Source of the DNA: Paenibacillus barcinonensis
Lineage (GTDB): Bacteria > Bacillota > Bacilli > Paenibacillales > Paenibacillaceae
NCBI RefSeq assembly: GCF_003217495.1
Contig: NZ_QJSW01000005.1
Coordinates: forward strand, 186,001-250,000
Length of the DNA stretch: 64,000 bases
Direction of reading: 5' to 3'
Shown here one piece after another: positions 44,452-53,867 of this stretch; positions within the stretch are counted from its first letter, which is position 1; every line of letters starts with the position of its first letter. Both the position numbers and the translations under genes were made by a program. The notes under the pieces were generated by a model. That model was not told where the DNA came from, did not search any database, and saw only the letters and a list, made by a program, of their open reading frames with translations.

Positions 44452-44513
44452 GTTGCGTTTGTGAGAAAATGGTCTCACAAACGTAACTTATCCAGATCGT
44501 AACCTGGATGCCT
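44452..44513. repeat. Two successive inverted repeats
   Basis: GTTGCGTTTGTGAGA (44452-44466) and TCTCACAAACGTAAC (44473-44487) form a 15-base stem with one mismatch and a six-base loop. ATCCAG / CTGGAT follows directly. No T run follows, so they look more like operator or RNA structure than a terminator. The rest of 44395-44603 shows no gene. Confidence 0.65.
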
Positions 44514-44603
44514 GCTGTACAGCGTATGTACTTTAAATCCATTTCCAATAAAACCGGACTCTGAAGATTTGGTGTTTTTGAATAGTTTGCATAGTATAAA
44601 TAC

Positions 44604-44655
44604 AGAAGGCTGCCACCAGGATCGGAAGAAGATCCATGGGTGACAGCCTTTTAAC
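44604..44655. terminator. Terminator downstream of the permuted binding-protein gene
   Basis: AAGGCTGCCACC and GGGTGACAGCCTT arms around a GATC-containing inner stem; T-rich on both strands, ten bases after the stop of the minus-strand gene. Confidence 0.8.
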
Positions 44656-44663
44656 AGTAAGGA

Positions 44664-46484
44664 TTATTTGGACGCGTTATACTTGCTCAGGAATTCCTTC
44701 ACTTTGGCCGGATCAGCCTTGAGTTCATTCCCGGTTTGTACGAGCGGGCTAACAGTGGAGTAAGCCTTGATCTTGTTGTTTTTGTAGAATTGCAGAATCT
44801 CATCCTGATTAATGGAATACAGCACGGCTTTTCTCAGATCACTGCTCTTGGACACTTCACGGTTAGCCGTATTAAACAGCAGATAGGATACGGCATTGCT
44901 TGGAATGCTCTGCAGCTGCAATTTGCTGTCACTCTGGATGATGTCATATTTCGTTTCAGGCACGCCGTAGTACAGGTGAATTTCACTGCTGCGAAGGGCA
45001 GACAGGGCGCTGTCGGCATCTGCGATGAAACGCATGTTTACTTGATCAATCTTCGGTGCGAAGTCTGAGCCTTTACGGTATCCCGGATTTTTCAGGAAGA
45101 CACCTTCATAGTCATTTTTATAAGAAAGAATGTAAGGGCCGCTGGTATACAGCGTGTTGTTGTAGCTTGCACCTTCGGTTACGGTGTTCTGATCGCCATA
45201 AGGGATATCCTTGTTTACATCGAAGGATGCGACGTCATACGTATTGATGCTTTCCACTTGTTTCTTGGATACGATACCAGCGGATTGGTGCGCCAGATAA
45301 TTCAGCACTTGCGGGAACGGCTCAGTGGTAGTCACCTTAACGACCTGATATTTTCCAGCACCGTTATTCGCCTGAGTTTTATCGCTCACCAGCTCCTTGA
45401 TGTCGCTATCCAGGCCTTTATTCAGCGCTTCGAGAACAGTTCCGCTGCCCCCGGATTGTTTCACTGATTCCAGTGCGCTCAGATCTGTTACGAGTTCTGC
45501 CTGCTTGATATGCTCATGCAGACTGTATGTGCGGTGATCCGGCACGGAATCTTTATTTTTGGCACGGTCAAGCGAGAAGATCACGTCATCTGCGCCTACA
45601 CGCTCACCTGTATCGACGGCTTTTTTGTTCTCGATTTTGGCAAAATTGATGTCGTCACGAAGCACAAAATAATACTCGGAATTACCATCTGCAATCGTAA
45701 AATTACGTGAGAGTGATCCATCAGGTGTCAGCTGATCATCATCGGTCAGATTCACCAGACGTACATACATGTTTGTATTGATCTGGTTGATCGAACCGTC
45801 GTTTCCTTTGATCGGATCAAGGGAAGTCAGCACGGATGCAGCCTGTGTCAGAATCAAAGGGTCTTTACTGTTTTTGGAGCTGTCCTTGAATTCAATCGGC
45901 TCCCAAGCCAGTGCACGAGATTTGGACAAGCGAACGGTATCCACATTCAGAATATTCTTGTTTACAGCCTGACTTTTCAGAGAGATATAGAGTGGGGCAA
46001 TGTATGCCTGATCCGTAACCAAACGATCCTCCAGCTGCTTATACGTTTCTTTGTATTCGTCCGGTGTCTGTGTTGCGGCCTGATCAATCAGCTTGTCAAT
46101 CTCTTGATCCGCAAGGATGCTGTAATCCCCGCCTGTTTTGAAAAGAGAGCGAACCGCATAGTCTGGATTGCCCGTTACCGTTGTCCAGCTGGACACGGCG
46201 ATATCATAGTTTCCGGCGTCCTGCTGAGATTTGAAGCTGCCGTAATCCGGCTGCAGATTCAGCTTCACATTGAAGCCGTTCTTGGTCAGCTGGTCACGGA
46301 TGATGTTGACATCATTCTCGGAAGAACTCATAGCGAGCAGTTCGATGTCTACTGATTTTGGTGCAGTCTCCGTAGTATCGGAAGGTTTGTTCTCCTCCTG
46401 GGATTCGGTCTTTGTTTTCACATTGCAGCCGGAGATCACAAGCACAAGAATGAGCAGCAAGGCGACAAGTGTACGTTTTTTCAT
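44664..46484 (-). CDS. ABC importer solute-binding lipoprotein (family 5), circularly permuted
   Basis: A 606-aa peptide-type binding protein. ATG 46484 follows GGAGGG; lipobox ISGC. The order of its parts is rotated relative to OppA/DppA. Residues about 45-190 (DIELLAMSSSEN, DYGSFKSQQDAGNYDIAVSS, YKETYKQLEDRLVTDQAYIA) correspond to the usual C-terminal lobe. Then LTSLDPIKGN, the NMYVRLVNL segment, and FVLRDDINF begin the usual N-terminal lobe, which runs on to SSDLRKAVLYSINQDEI and ends ADPAKVKEFLSKYNASK, normally followed by the C-terminal lobe. All pieces of the fold seem present, so the protein may still work. The permease genes lie upstream in the same direction. Confidence 0.88.
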   Translation of the reverse strand: MKKRTLVALLLILVLVISGCNVKTKTESQEENKPSDTTETAPKSVDIELLAMSSSENDVNIIRDQLTKNGFNVKLNLQPDYGSFKSQQDAGNYDIAVSSWTTVTGNPDYAVRSLFKTGGDYSILADQEIDKLIDQAATQTPDEYKETYKQLEDRLVTDQAYIAPLYISLKSQAVNKNILNVDTVRLSKSRALAWEPIEFKDSSKNSKDPLILTQAASVLTSLDPIKGNDGSINQINTNMYVRLVNLTDDDQLTPDGSLSRNFTIADGNSEYYFVLRDDINFAKIENKKAVDTGERVGADDVIFSLDRAKNKDSVPDHRTYSLHEHIKQAELVTDLSALESVKQSGGSGTVLEALNKGLDSDIKELVSDKTQANNGAGKYQVVKVTTTEPFPQVLNYLAHQSAGIVSKKQVESINTYDVASFDVNKDIPYGDQNTVTEGASYNNTLYTSGPYILSYKNDYEGVFLKNPGYRKGSDFAPKIDQVNMRFIADADSALSALRSSEIHLYYGVPETKYDIIQSDSKLQLQSIPSNAVSYLLFNTANREVSKSSDLRKAVLYSINQDEILQFYKNNKIKAYSTVSPLVQTGNELKADPAKVKEFLSKYNASK

Positions 46485-46557
46485 GAAATTACCCTCCATT
46501 ATGTTTATAGATGTGATGTATGATTTTTTTTTTGAACTATTTCATTTACACAAAAAA

Positions 46558-46684
46558 CGGAGAGGACAGAAAAAACCTGGAAAAGCGGAGCGGTCGCCTT
46601 TATCACCGGATTTTCCCCTTTAGAAAGGGGAATCAAAAAAATCTGGGGATAACAGCGATTGGAAGGTTATTCTGTCATCGGAGT
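46558..46684 (+). ncRNA. Repeated structured element, copy 2
   Basis: Second copy of the element at 7386-7499. Outer stem: GACAGAA (46565-46571) with TTCTGTC (46670-46676), and AACC with GGTT. Inner stem: CCGGAT (46606-46611) with ATCTGG (46641-46646), including one G-T pair that would be a G-U in plus-strand RNA but a mismatch on the other strand; an extra CCCC / GGGG stem lies inside. It lies between the binding-protein and permease genes, opposite to their direction. RNA function is inferred. Confidence 0.6.
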
Positions 46685-46729
46685 GTCCCGTGTAAATTAC
46701 TTTTTTAGTTCAACTGAATAAATTTATCG

Positions 46730-48244
46730 TCACGCCTTCTCCAGCTTGGGATCAAGTGCATCCCGTAATCCGTCACCGAGAAAGTTAAACGAAAGCACAA
46801 GCAGAATAATTGCCAGCCCGGGGTAGATCGCCAGATATGAATGAGTCTCCAGATAGGTGCTACCCAGCTTCAGAATGTTGCCCCATTCGGGAATGTGCGG
46901 CTCTACACCAAGTCCAAGGTAACTCAAGCTGCTGGTTGCAATGACGGCCCCTCCAATCGTGAGTGTGGATTTGATAATCATCGGTGCCAGTGCATTGGGA
47001 ATGATATGTTTGAAAATAATCGTACGATTGCTATACCCTAGGGCACGCGCCGCTTCGACAAACTCAAATGTGGATACATAAAGCACACTGGCCCGCATCG
47101 TTCGTGCATACGTAGGAATGGAGCCCAGACTCAGCGCGATAATCAGATTCACCGTGTTTGCACCGAAAGCGGCAATGATCGCGATGGCGAGCAGAATGCC
47201 CGGTATGGCATACAGAATATCCAGCAGGCGCATGATGATGTTATCCGTATGTCTTCCATAGAATCCCGAGAAGGCCCCCAGTGCTCCGCCAATTACAACC
47301 GGAATCAGTGTTGACATAAAACCGACGATCAAGGATATCCGGGCCCCGAAGACGATTCTTGAAAACAAACATCGGCCGAAGTCATCCGTTCCCAGCGGAT
47401 AAGCCAGAGAAGGCGGCTGAAGCAGAGCTCCATAGTTGTTTTCTACAGCCATGCTGTAGTCAAACGTAAAGAAGCTGCAGATCGAGATCGAGAACAGGAA
47501 GATGATGAAAAAAAGTCCTGACATTGCTGTCATATTCGGAGCAAGGCGCTCCCACAGATCATTCCAGAAATTTGTTCCCTGTTTTCCTTGTCTGCGCAAC
47601 CGACGAAGGATAGATATGCCAAGCAGCAGAGCGAACAGATTGCCTGTAATCACGCTAATGATCATCACCAAACCTACAACCGTCATCCAGCGAGGGAGAG
47701 GTGAAGCCGCATCATACCGGGATAGGAGGATCAGCACGATCAGATCAATAACAAGGATACATAAGAGCACCGCCATGGACGGCAGAAAGGTATCGGCAAC
47801 ATAAGGCTTGAACACATTGAGTGCCGATACACCGATCACAAACAGCTGGGTTAGCAGCGTATATACGGCAAACGTATATTCAATGCTTTTCCGTTTCCGG
47901 ATCAAATGCAGAGCCGCAGTGACGATAAAGATATTGCCTGTAAAAGCGGCCAGCGTTTGCACCCAGGCCAGCCTGCGTGTCAAAGGTGTTACCGTGCCAT
48001 GCTGTATCAGGTTTTGTCTGATTAGAAGGACCAGCAGACCTTGCATCAGCGTGAAGAACAGATATACGCCAGTCATTCCGGCTAATACAGGCTGGAGGGT
48101 CTGCTCGCTCCAGTCATAACTGTTGATTAACAGCAGCAGGGTCAACAGCCCCGAAGTAATCCATGCAAAGCTTGCCTGACTGTATTCTTGTGAGGACTTG
48201 AGCCGGAAGCGTTTTTCCTGTGTGAAGGAGCCTGATTTTTTCAT
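46730..48244 (-). CDS. ABC importer permease, OppC/DppC type with N-terminal extension
   Basis: A 504-aa permease, about 200 residues longer than DppC. Residues about 25-225 are an added membrane region with about six hydrophobic helices (WITSGLLTLLLLINSY; LFVIGVSALNVFK; WMTVVGLVMIISVITGNLFA). From about 235 on it is a normal OppC: LAYPLGTDDFGRCLFSRIVFGARISL, the EAA loop EAARALGYSNRTIIFKHIIPNALAP near 395, and EWGNILKLGSTYL. The final DALDPKLEKA is usual. It is 12 bases downstream of the OppB-type gene. The role of the extension is unknown. Confidence 0.9.
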   Translation of the reverse strand: MKKSGSFTQEKRFRLKSSQEYSQASFAWITSGLLTLLLLINSYDWSEQTLQPVLAGMTGVYLFFTLMQGLLVLLIRQNLIQHGTVTPLTRRLAWVQTLAAFTGNIFIVTAALHLIRKRKSIEYTFAVYTLLTQLFVIGVSALNVFKPYVADTFLPSMAVLLCILVIDLIVLILLSRYDAASPLPRWMTVVGLVMIISVITGNLFALLLGISILRRLRRQGKQGTNFWNDLWERLAPNMTAMSGLFFIIFLFSISICSFFTFDYSMAVENNYGALLQPPSLAYPLGTDDFGRCLFSRIVFGARISLIVGFMSTLIPVVIGGALGAFSGFYGRHTDNIIMRLLDILYAIPGILLAIAIIAAFGANTVNLIIALSLGSIPTYARTMRASVLYVSTFEFVEAARALGYSNRTIIFKHIIPNALAPMIIKSTLTIGGAVIATSSLSYLGLGVEPHIPEWGNILKLGSTYLETHSYLAIYPGLAIILLVLSFNFLGDGLRDALDPKLEKA

Positions 48245-48256
48245 AGTACACCTGCT

Positions 48257-49702
48257 TTAATATTGTTTCATTTTGGAGCGGACCCTTGGATCAATAAACG
48301 CGTAAAACAGGTCAACCACAACATTCACAATAGAGATGGTGATCGCTGTGTAGATAACTCCGCCCATAATACTCGGAATATCAGGAATGAATTGTTTATC
48401 TACAATGTAACTGCCTAGTCCGCTAATGTTGAATACCTTTTCCGTTACTGCTGCCCCGCCCAGCATAGCTCCGAATTGAAGCCCTACGACTGTAATAATC
48501 GGAATCAAAGCGTTGCGCACGGCGTGTCTCAGCATGACCTGACGTTCGCTTAATCCTTTGGCCCGAGCGGTCATGACGTAATCCTCATGAATGACCTCCA
48601 GCGTGGAGGAGCGTGTCATTCGGGCCACGGCAGCCGTGAGTCCTGTACCAAGCACGATGACCGGCATAATCATGGACAGCCAGTTCTGCGGATTAAAGGT
48701 GGCGGGAAGCCATTGCATTTTAATCGAGAAATTCAGGATGAAGATGAGTCCCTGCCAGAAGTTCGGGATGGATAATCCGATCAGGGCGATGAACATAAAC
48801 GTGTAGTCAAACCAGGAATTGGGCCTGATCGCCGATATAATTCCGATAGGTAGAGCGATAACCAGTGCCAGCAGCAGCGATATCACGGCGAGAGTCAGTG
48901 TAATGGGAAACTTTCGGGCAATCGTGGCTGTTACGTTCTCGTTTCCCGCAAAAGATTTGCCGAGATCAAACATGGCGACACCCTTGATATTGTTCCACAG
49001 CTGAGTCAGATAAGGCTGATCCAGACCATACACATGATTAAACGCTGCAATCTGCTCCTGAGTCGCTGTTACACCAAGAATGTTGGCTGCCGGGTTAAAC
49101 GGAGACAGGTACAAAATTGTGAATACAAGTGTTGCCACACCCAGAATGACAAAGATTGTCATGAGCACTCTTTCAAATATGTACTTGAGATACGCATTAC
49201 CGTATAGAAACAGGATGAGGTACATCAGACAACCTGGAAGGATAGATAAAATCATGAACCAGGGTTTCGCAAGCAACTGACCGAATGTATCTTGCATTTC
49301 AAGGCGGTATCGTCCTTGTTTTTCAAGTTCACGCGCCGTTCGTTCCTGTAGCTCCTTCTCAAACGTTTCCTCAAGCCAGTTGCGGAGCTGCTGGTCGAAC
49401 GAGGCTTCACTGACCTCCTGCTTGAAGAACCGATGTTTTCTTCTTAATTGCTCTTCAAGCTCCAGACGCTTGCTCTCAAGGTAGGAGGTGCTTCGCAGCT
49501 CTTGTTCGACCTGCTGCCGGACCGTTCCCCATTCATCCTGCTTGCGATCAGAGCGCCAGATCAGATAAACGATCAGGTTTATCGGTAAACCCAGAAGCAG
49601 CAGTACATAGCGATAAACGGGATGAAGCAGCATTTTGCCATAAATGAAGCTCAGATGTGTTGCCAAACGTGAGGTGCTTCGGCTATTTACTCCAGCAGTC
49701 AA
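48257..49702 (-). CDS. ABC importer permease, OppB/DppB type with N-terminal extension
   Basis: A 481-aa permease. Start TTG at 49702 has AAAGGAGG eight bases upstream and is preferred to upstream frames. Residues about 20-165 are an extension: one or two membrane helices (YRYVLLLLGLPINLIVYLIW), a charged coiled-coil-like stretch (QQVELRSTSYLESKRLELEE is part of it in modified spacing, rich in Glu/Arg) and another helix. From about 170 it is a typical OppB: a first helix, a VYGLDQPYLTQLWNNI loop, the EAA-like loop TARAKGLSERQVMLRHAVRNALIP, and the final YAFIDPRVRSK. It begins the minus-strand importer operon, divergent from the ATPase gene. Confidence 0.88.
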   Translation of the reverse strand: MTAGVNSRSTSRLATHLSFIYGKMLLHPVYRYVLLLLGLPINLIVYLIWRSDRKQDEWGTVRQQVEQELRSTSYLESKRLELEEQLRRKHRFFKQEVSEASFDQQLRNWLEETFEKELQERTARELEKQGRYRLEMQDTFGQLLAKPWFMILSILPGCLMYLILFLYGNAYLKYIFERVLMTIFVILGVATLVFTILYLSPFNPAANILGVTATQEQIAAFNHVYGLDQPYLTQLWNNIKGVAMFDLGKSFAGNENVTATIARKFPITLTLAVISLLLALVIALPIGIISAIRPNSWFDYTFMFIALIGLSIPNFWQGLIFILNFSIKMQWLPATFNPQNWLSMIMPVIVLGTGLTAAVARMTRSSTLEVIHEDYVMTARAKGLSERQVMLRHAVRNALIPIITVVGLQFGAMLGGAAVTEKVFNISGLGSYIVDKQFIPDIPSIMGGVIYTAITISIVNVVVDLFYAFIDPRVRSKMKQY

Positions 49703-49845
49703 ACGGTAATACCTCCTTTCGCCGAAGATTAATTGCATTATTCCGATCAATATAGTATATATTATGGAGAGGCTGTTTAAATGTCAAGGTGTGGAATTGT
49801 ATACATATAAAATGATGGAACGGGTATGAAAGGAATGGTGTAGAC

Positions 49846-51597
49846 GTGGAACCTTTGCTGCAAGTGAATGATTTGTCGGTCTCTTTTTACACGGGAGAGA
49901 GTGAATTTCAGGCGGTCAAGCGGGTTAGCTTCGAACTGCAGAAAGGCGAAACGTTAGGCATCGTCGGGGAATCGGGCAGTGGTAAAAGTGTAACCGCACG
50001 TTCTATTATGAGACTGCTCGCCTCACCTCCCTCACAGATGAAGTCGGGTGAAATTTGGTTTAAAGGTGTGGATCTTGCCGGGAAAACACAAAAGGAAATG
50101 GAACATATTCGCGGCCGGGACATCGGCATGATCTTTCAAGATCCGATGAGTTCGCTTAATCCGACCATTAAAGTGGGACAACAAATCTCGGAGAGTCTGA
50201 TCAAACATCAGAAGCTGTCCAAAAGGGAAGCCAAAAAGCAGGCCATTGCCATGATGGAGCGGGTGGGCATCAAACAAAGTGCGATACGCTACAACCAATA
50301 TCCCCATGAATTTTCCGGGGGGATGCGTCAGCGGGTGATGATTGGTATTGCTCTTGCATGTCGTCCTGAACTGCTGATTGCCGATGAACCGACAACGGCT
50401 CTGGATGTAACGATTCAGGCTCAAATTCTGAACCTGATGAAGGATATGCAGGACCAGCTGGGCACATCCATTATTCTCATTACACATGATCTGGGTGTCG
50501 TTGCGGGGATGTGTGACCGTGTTGTCGTGATGAAAGAAGGAGAGATCGTCGAGTCTGGAACTACGGAGGAAATCTTTGCGAATCCGAAGCATCCGTATAC
50601 GATCCGTTTGCTGAACGCATTACCACGTTTGGACGAGAAGAAAAAGCCGAAACCGGCTTCTCTGGTTCAACAAGATGTACATGACGACCAGCCGTTGCTG
50701 GAAGTCAGATCGCTTAAACAACATTTTAATCTCGGCAAGGGCAATACGTTAAAAGCCGTGAACGATATCAGCTTTCATATCCGTCAAGGGGAGACTCTTG
50801 GCGTTGTGGGGGAGTCGGGCAGCGGCAAATCAACCACGGGGCGGGCAATTTTACGTTTACATGAGCCAACGGGCGGTGACGTGTTGTTCAAGGGCATCCC
50901 ATTACAGCGACTCACACCTGCCGAGATGAAAACAATGCGAAGACATATGCAAATTATTTTTCAGGACCCGTATGCTTCTCTTAATCCCAAAATGAGAATT
51001 ATAGATATCATCGGTGAGGCCCTCGATATTCATCAGCTTGCGGGCAATGCCGAACAGCGGGAAAAAAGGGTTGAGGAACTGCTAGAGATGGTGGGCCTCG
51101 ATCCATCCCATGCACAGCGATATCCGCATGAGTTCTCGGGTGGACAGCGTCAACGAATCGGTATTGCCAGAGCTCTGGCCGTTGAGCCGGAGTTTATTGT
51201 TTGCGACGAGCCGTTGTCGGCACTGGATGTCTCGATCCAGGCACAGATTGTGCAGTTGCTCGAAGAGCTGCAGCAGCGTCTGGGATTAACCTATCTGTTT
51301 ATCGCACATGATCTCTCGATGGTGAAACATATCAGTGATCGGGTCGCTGTCATGTATAACGGCAAAATTGTAGAGCTGGCCGAAAGTGAAGAACTATACA
51401 ACAATCCGCAACATCCGTATACCCAGGCGTTGCTGTCGGCTATCCCGGTTCCTGATCCTGCTGTGGAGAAGAATAAGCCTCGTGTCGCTACGGGTGAGCA
51501 AGACAAGGAAGGTGTAGACACAGGAGACCGATATCATCTGGAGCAATCCCGATGGGTTGAGGTGAAGGAAGGACATTGGGTGGCTATGTCAGGTTAA
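49846..51597 (+). CDS. Fused dipeptide ABC importer ATPase (DppD-DppF in one chain)
   Basis: A 583-aa protein with two complete ATPase modules. GTG start after AAAGGAATGG. Module 1 (about 1-265): Walker A GESGSGKS near 41, signature FSGGMRQR near 153, Walker [13 protein letters not shown] near 175. Module 2 (about 285-570): Walker A GESGSGKS near 322, signature FSGGQRQR near 430, Walker [13 protein letters not shown] near 452. Each is followed by the oligopeptide C-terminal extension. Both sites look active. It is divergent from the two permeases and very likely powers them. Confidence 0.93.
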   Translation: MEPLLQVNDLSVSFYTGESEFQAVKRVSFELQKGETLGIVGESGSGKSVTARSIMRLLASPPSQMKSGEIWFKGVDLAGKTQKEMEHIRGRDIGMIFQDPMSSLNPTIKVGQQISESLIKHQKLSKREAKKQAIAMMERVGIKQSAIRYNQYPHEFSGGMRQRVMIGIALACRPELLIADEPTTALDVTIQAQILNLMKDMQDQLGTSIILITHDLGVVAGMCDRVVVMKEGEIVESGTTEEIFANPKHPYTIRLLNALPRLDEKKKPKPASLVQQDVHDDQPLLEVRSLKQHFNLGKGNTLKAVNDISFHIRQGETLGVVGESGSGKSTTGRAILRLHEPTGGDVLFKGIPLQRLTPAEMKTMRRHMQIIFQDPYASLNPKMRIIDIIGEALDIHQLAGNAEQREKRVEELLEMVGLDPSHAQRYPHEFSGGQRQRIGIARALAVEPEFIVCDEPLSALDVSIQAQIVQLLEELQQRLGLTYLFIAHDLSMVKHISDRVAVMYNGKIVELAESEELYNNPQHPYTQALLSAIPVPDPAVEKNKPRVATGEQDKEGVDTGDRYHLEQSRWVEVKEGHWVAMSG

Positions 51598-51621
51598 GTG
51601 GTTGTTTCATGTGGAAAACAA

Positions 51622-51670
51622 AGAGCCTCGGCATGATCTGTACAGATCACTCACCGAGTTTTTTTGTTTT
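51622..51670. terminator. Terminator between the ATPase gene and a lipoprotein gene
   Basis: GCCTCGG and CCGAG(T) arms enclose GATCTG / CAGATC; T run on the plus strand (TTTTTTTG). Confidence 0.8.
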
Positions 51671-52475
51671 ATTTGAATTGAATCGACTTTTTGATGGTGT
51701 CGATCTCTGTTTTTGTTTGTTCATCGAGGTAAGTGAAAATAAAGTTAAATGCATACCCCCCAATGATGGTGCTGTAGTAATCCTGGGTAAGGGTCGTGCC
51801 ATTGCCTGCATCCATCGTAATCTGCATTAGATCCATCTTTTTGCCGCCGATGGTCTCCGTTGTGAAATCTTTGTATTCATAAGGGAAGTTGCTTTCTTCC
51901 ATAAACCTCTTCGTGGCTTTCAAGTAGTCTTTCCCTGTAAAAATACCTTGCAATAAGTTGACTTTTTCGGCAATAGCCATCGCGGAAGGACCGGCCTTAC
52001 TTCCATCCAGCGGGTATTGTGATGCCATAAGCAGATTCAGTGTTTTGGCTTGAGACAGCTCGATCTGTTTTTTCTTTTTCTCATCGTTACCTGCAATGTC
52101 ATCGGAAGCGGCGTTAGTTAGCTTGTTCATGCCTTGCACATCCTCATACTCCCATGATTCCGGGAATTTCAACGATACGCCGAAATAATCATTGGTGTAT
52201 GAGCCCTTCTGAGTTGTGCCCAGCTCTACTTTGGATGTATCATCGGATGCTTTGTTATTTTCGCTGGATGTGTCGGTGCTGTCTGTACCAGCTTCGTCGG
52301 TTTTGTGCATATCATCGGTTTGGGATGCAGCATTATCGGTGCCTGCAGTTGTCGTTTCTGCTGTAGTGGACTCATTGGATTTTGCCGTGTTATCTGCTTT
52401 GTTTCCGCAAGCAACGGCAACAAGCATCATCATAATGAGCATGGCGAGTAAAGCGTTTTTTTTGATCATAGACAT
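51669..52475 (-). CDS. Lipoprotein with PsbP/Mog1-like C-terminal region
   Basis: A 268-aa lipoprotein with lipobox VACG (Cys23) after a hydrophobic signal, then a 60-residue Thr/Asp/Ser/Glu-rich tether. The folded part begins GSYTNDYFGVSLKFPESWEYE, a pattern seen in PsbP/Mog1-like domains, and continues with TLTQDYYSTIIGGYAFNFIFTYLDE. AGGAGGG precedes the ATG. The function is unknown; location on the outer face of the membrane is clear. Confidence 0.75.
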   Translation of the reverse strand: MSMIKKNALLAMLIMMMLVAVACGNKADNTAKSNESTTAETTTAGTDNAASQTDDMHKTDEAGTDSTDTSSENNKASDDTSKVELGTTQKGSYTNDYFGVSLKFPESWEYEDVQGMNKLTNAASDDIAGNDEKKKKQIELSQAKTLNLLMASQYPLDGSKAGPSAMAIAEKVNLLQGIFTGKDYLKATKRFMEESNFPYEYKDFTTETIGGKKMDLMQITMDAGNGTTLTQDYYSTIIGGYAFNFIFTYLDEQTKTEIDTIKKSIQFK

Positions 52476-52651
52476 AAGACCCTCCTGAGATGATGTGTGT
52501 GCGTTCTCTCTTTGTATAATGTGCTTTAAGCTTTGATGACAGTTCTCTCCTATAAATAAGACAATGGATGAGTTCTTGAAACAGCAATTGAGCCGGATTG
52601 CGAACCGATTATTTTGGAGAATGAACCGGCTGAAGCTTATGGATATGTTGG

Positions 52652-53722
52652 TTATCCAATCGTTTTGATCACGTTGCCTTCTTGATCCTTAATCTGTGTT
52701 GGCACAATTTCGATCTGAAGCTTATCCAGTGAAGGGAGCTCAAAGGAACAAGCGTGCGGACGGAGCTGACCTGTTAGTTCATCGACCGCCTGCTGATTGA
52801 CAATCAGCCTCACTTCTCGCTCTGTTTCCATGATAGACGGCTGGTCACCGGCTTCAAAGATGATATTGACGTCAGTTCCGATCAGGGACAAGGTCGCTTT
52901 TTTGGCGATTCGACTGCGGAGAATGCTGCATAGAAGTGTAGCCTGCTGGGCGCCCAACACAAGCTTGGCGGGGATATTTTTCTGTAACAGTTTTTTGCGT
53001 GCAGGTTCCCAGCCTAGCTGTTGTATGAATAAAATGGCTGTGCTTGAACCGTCCAATGCAATGCCACGTTCAGTCGCCTGGATCACGGAAGGAATATCTG
53101 CGCAAGAGTTTCTCATCAAATCGGTGACATACTTGGGCATATAGCTTTCACAAGCGGCCAGAAAACCGCGGGTATTCCAGCTCTGGATCATCTCAAGTTC
53201 CCTGCACGTTATGCCAACCATTTGAATGAACTGCACTGCACCGTTAGGGGTCATCTGTTCAGGTAAGTCCGGGTCTTCTACGAAGGCAAGTGCAGTCAGC
53301 AGTGTATCGGAGTTAAGACAGATGGGGCCATTCGCATCCAGATAATCGCCAGGCTGGAACAGATTACCGCTGCTGAACACATAACGTCCCATGTTCTGTA
53401 GCAGATTTAGTGCCCATGCCGGGGGCTGCGTTTCATCCGCTGCGCGTGTCAGGCGAAACGTCAGCTCAAATCCATATCCGCTGCGTGACGCATCCTCGGC
53501 CTCTTTGTCATAGAGCTCCGAAAAGCCATACGTAACAAAATGCCAGTGCGGCATGGGGGTATCGACCGCGTAGGCGCTGATGCCATCCAAGGGATCGGGT
53601 CCGCCAAGCATATAGGGAATGGCAGTGCCGTAATGCTGAGGCTCTTGTTCTCCGTATAATTGTTGCAATGCCTGATCAATTGCATCCCAGCCGGATGTAT
53701 TTTCTTCATGTGACATAATCAT
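52652..53722 (-). CDS. Suppressor-of-fused (SUFU) domain protein
   Basis: A 356-aa cytoplasmic protein. Residues about 25-195 match the SUFU domain: GGPDPLDGISAYAVDTPMPHWHFVTYGFSELYDKE, then YGFELTFRLTR and WALNLLQNMGRYVFSSGNLFQPGDYLDANGPI. The remaining 160 residues are a mixed region common in the longer bacterial members. AGGGAGGAA precedes the ATG. Bacterial SUFU proteins have often been linked to immunity against polymorphic toxins, but no toxin gene is visible nearby, so the role is open. Confidence 0.87.
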   Translation of the reverse strand: MIMSHEENTSGWDAIDQALQQLYGEQEPQHYGTAIPYMLGGPDPLDGISAYAVDTPMPHWHFVTYGFSELYDKEAEDASRSGYGFELTFRLTRAADETQPPAWALNLLQNMGRYVFSSGNLFQPGDYLDANGPICLNSDTLLTALAFVEDPDLPEQMTPNGAVQFIQMVGITCRELEMIQSWNTRGFLAACESYMPKYVTDLMRNSCADIPSVIQATERGIALDGSSTAILFIQQLGWEPARKKLLQKNIPAKLVLGAQQATLLCSILRSRIAKKATLSLIGTDVNIIFEAGDQPSIMETEREVRLIVNQQAVDELTGQLRPHACSFELPSLDKLQIEIVPTQIKDQEGNVIKTIG

Positions 53723-53867
53723 TCCATTCCTCCCTGATTGTTCTTTGGCCTGAAGATTATTTAAAATTAAGTGTAATCGTTACAATAATGGTTGCAAGGA
53801 GCTTTAGGCTGAATTATGTGAGATAGGACCAGCGGGGCACATCTCCTAGGAAAGGCAGGAATGTTAC

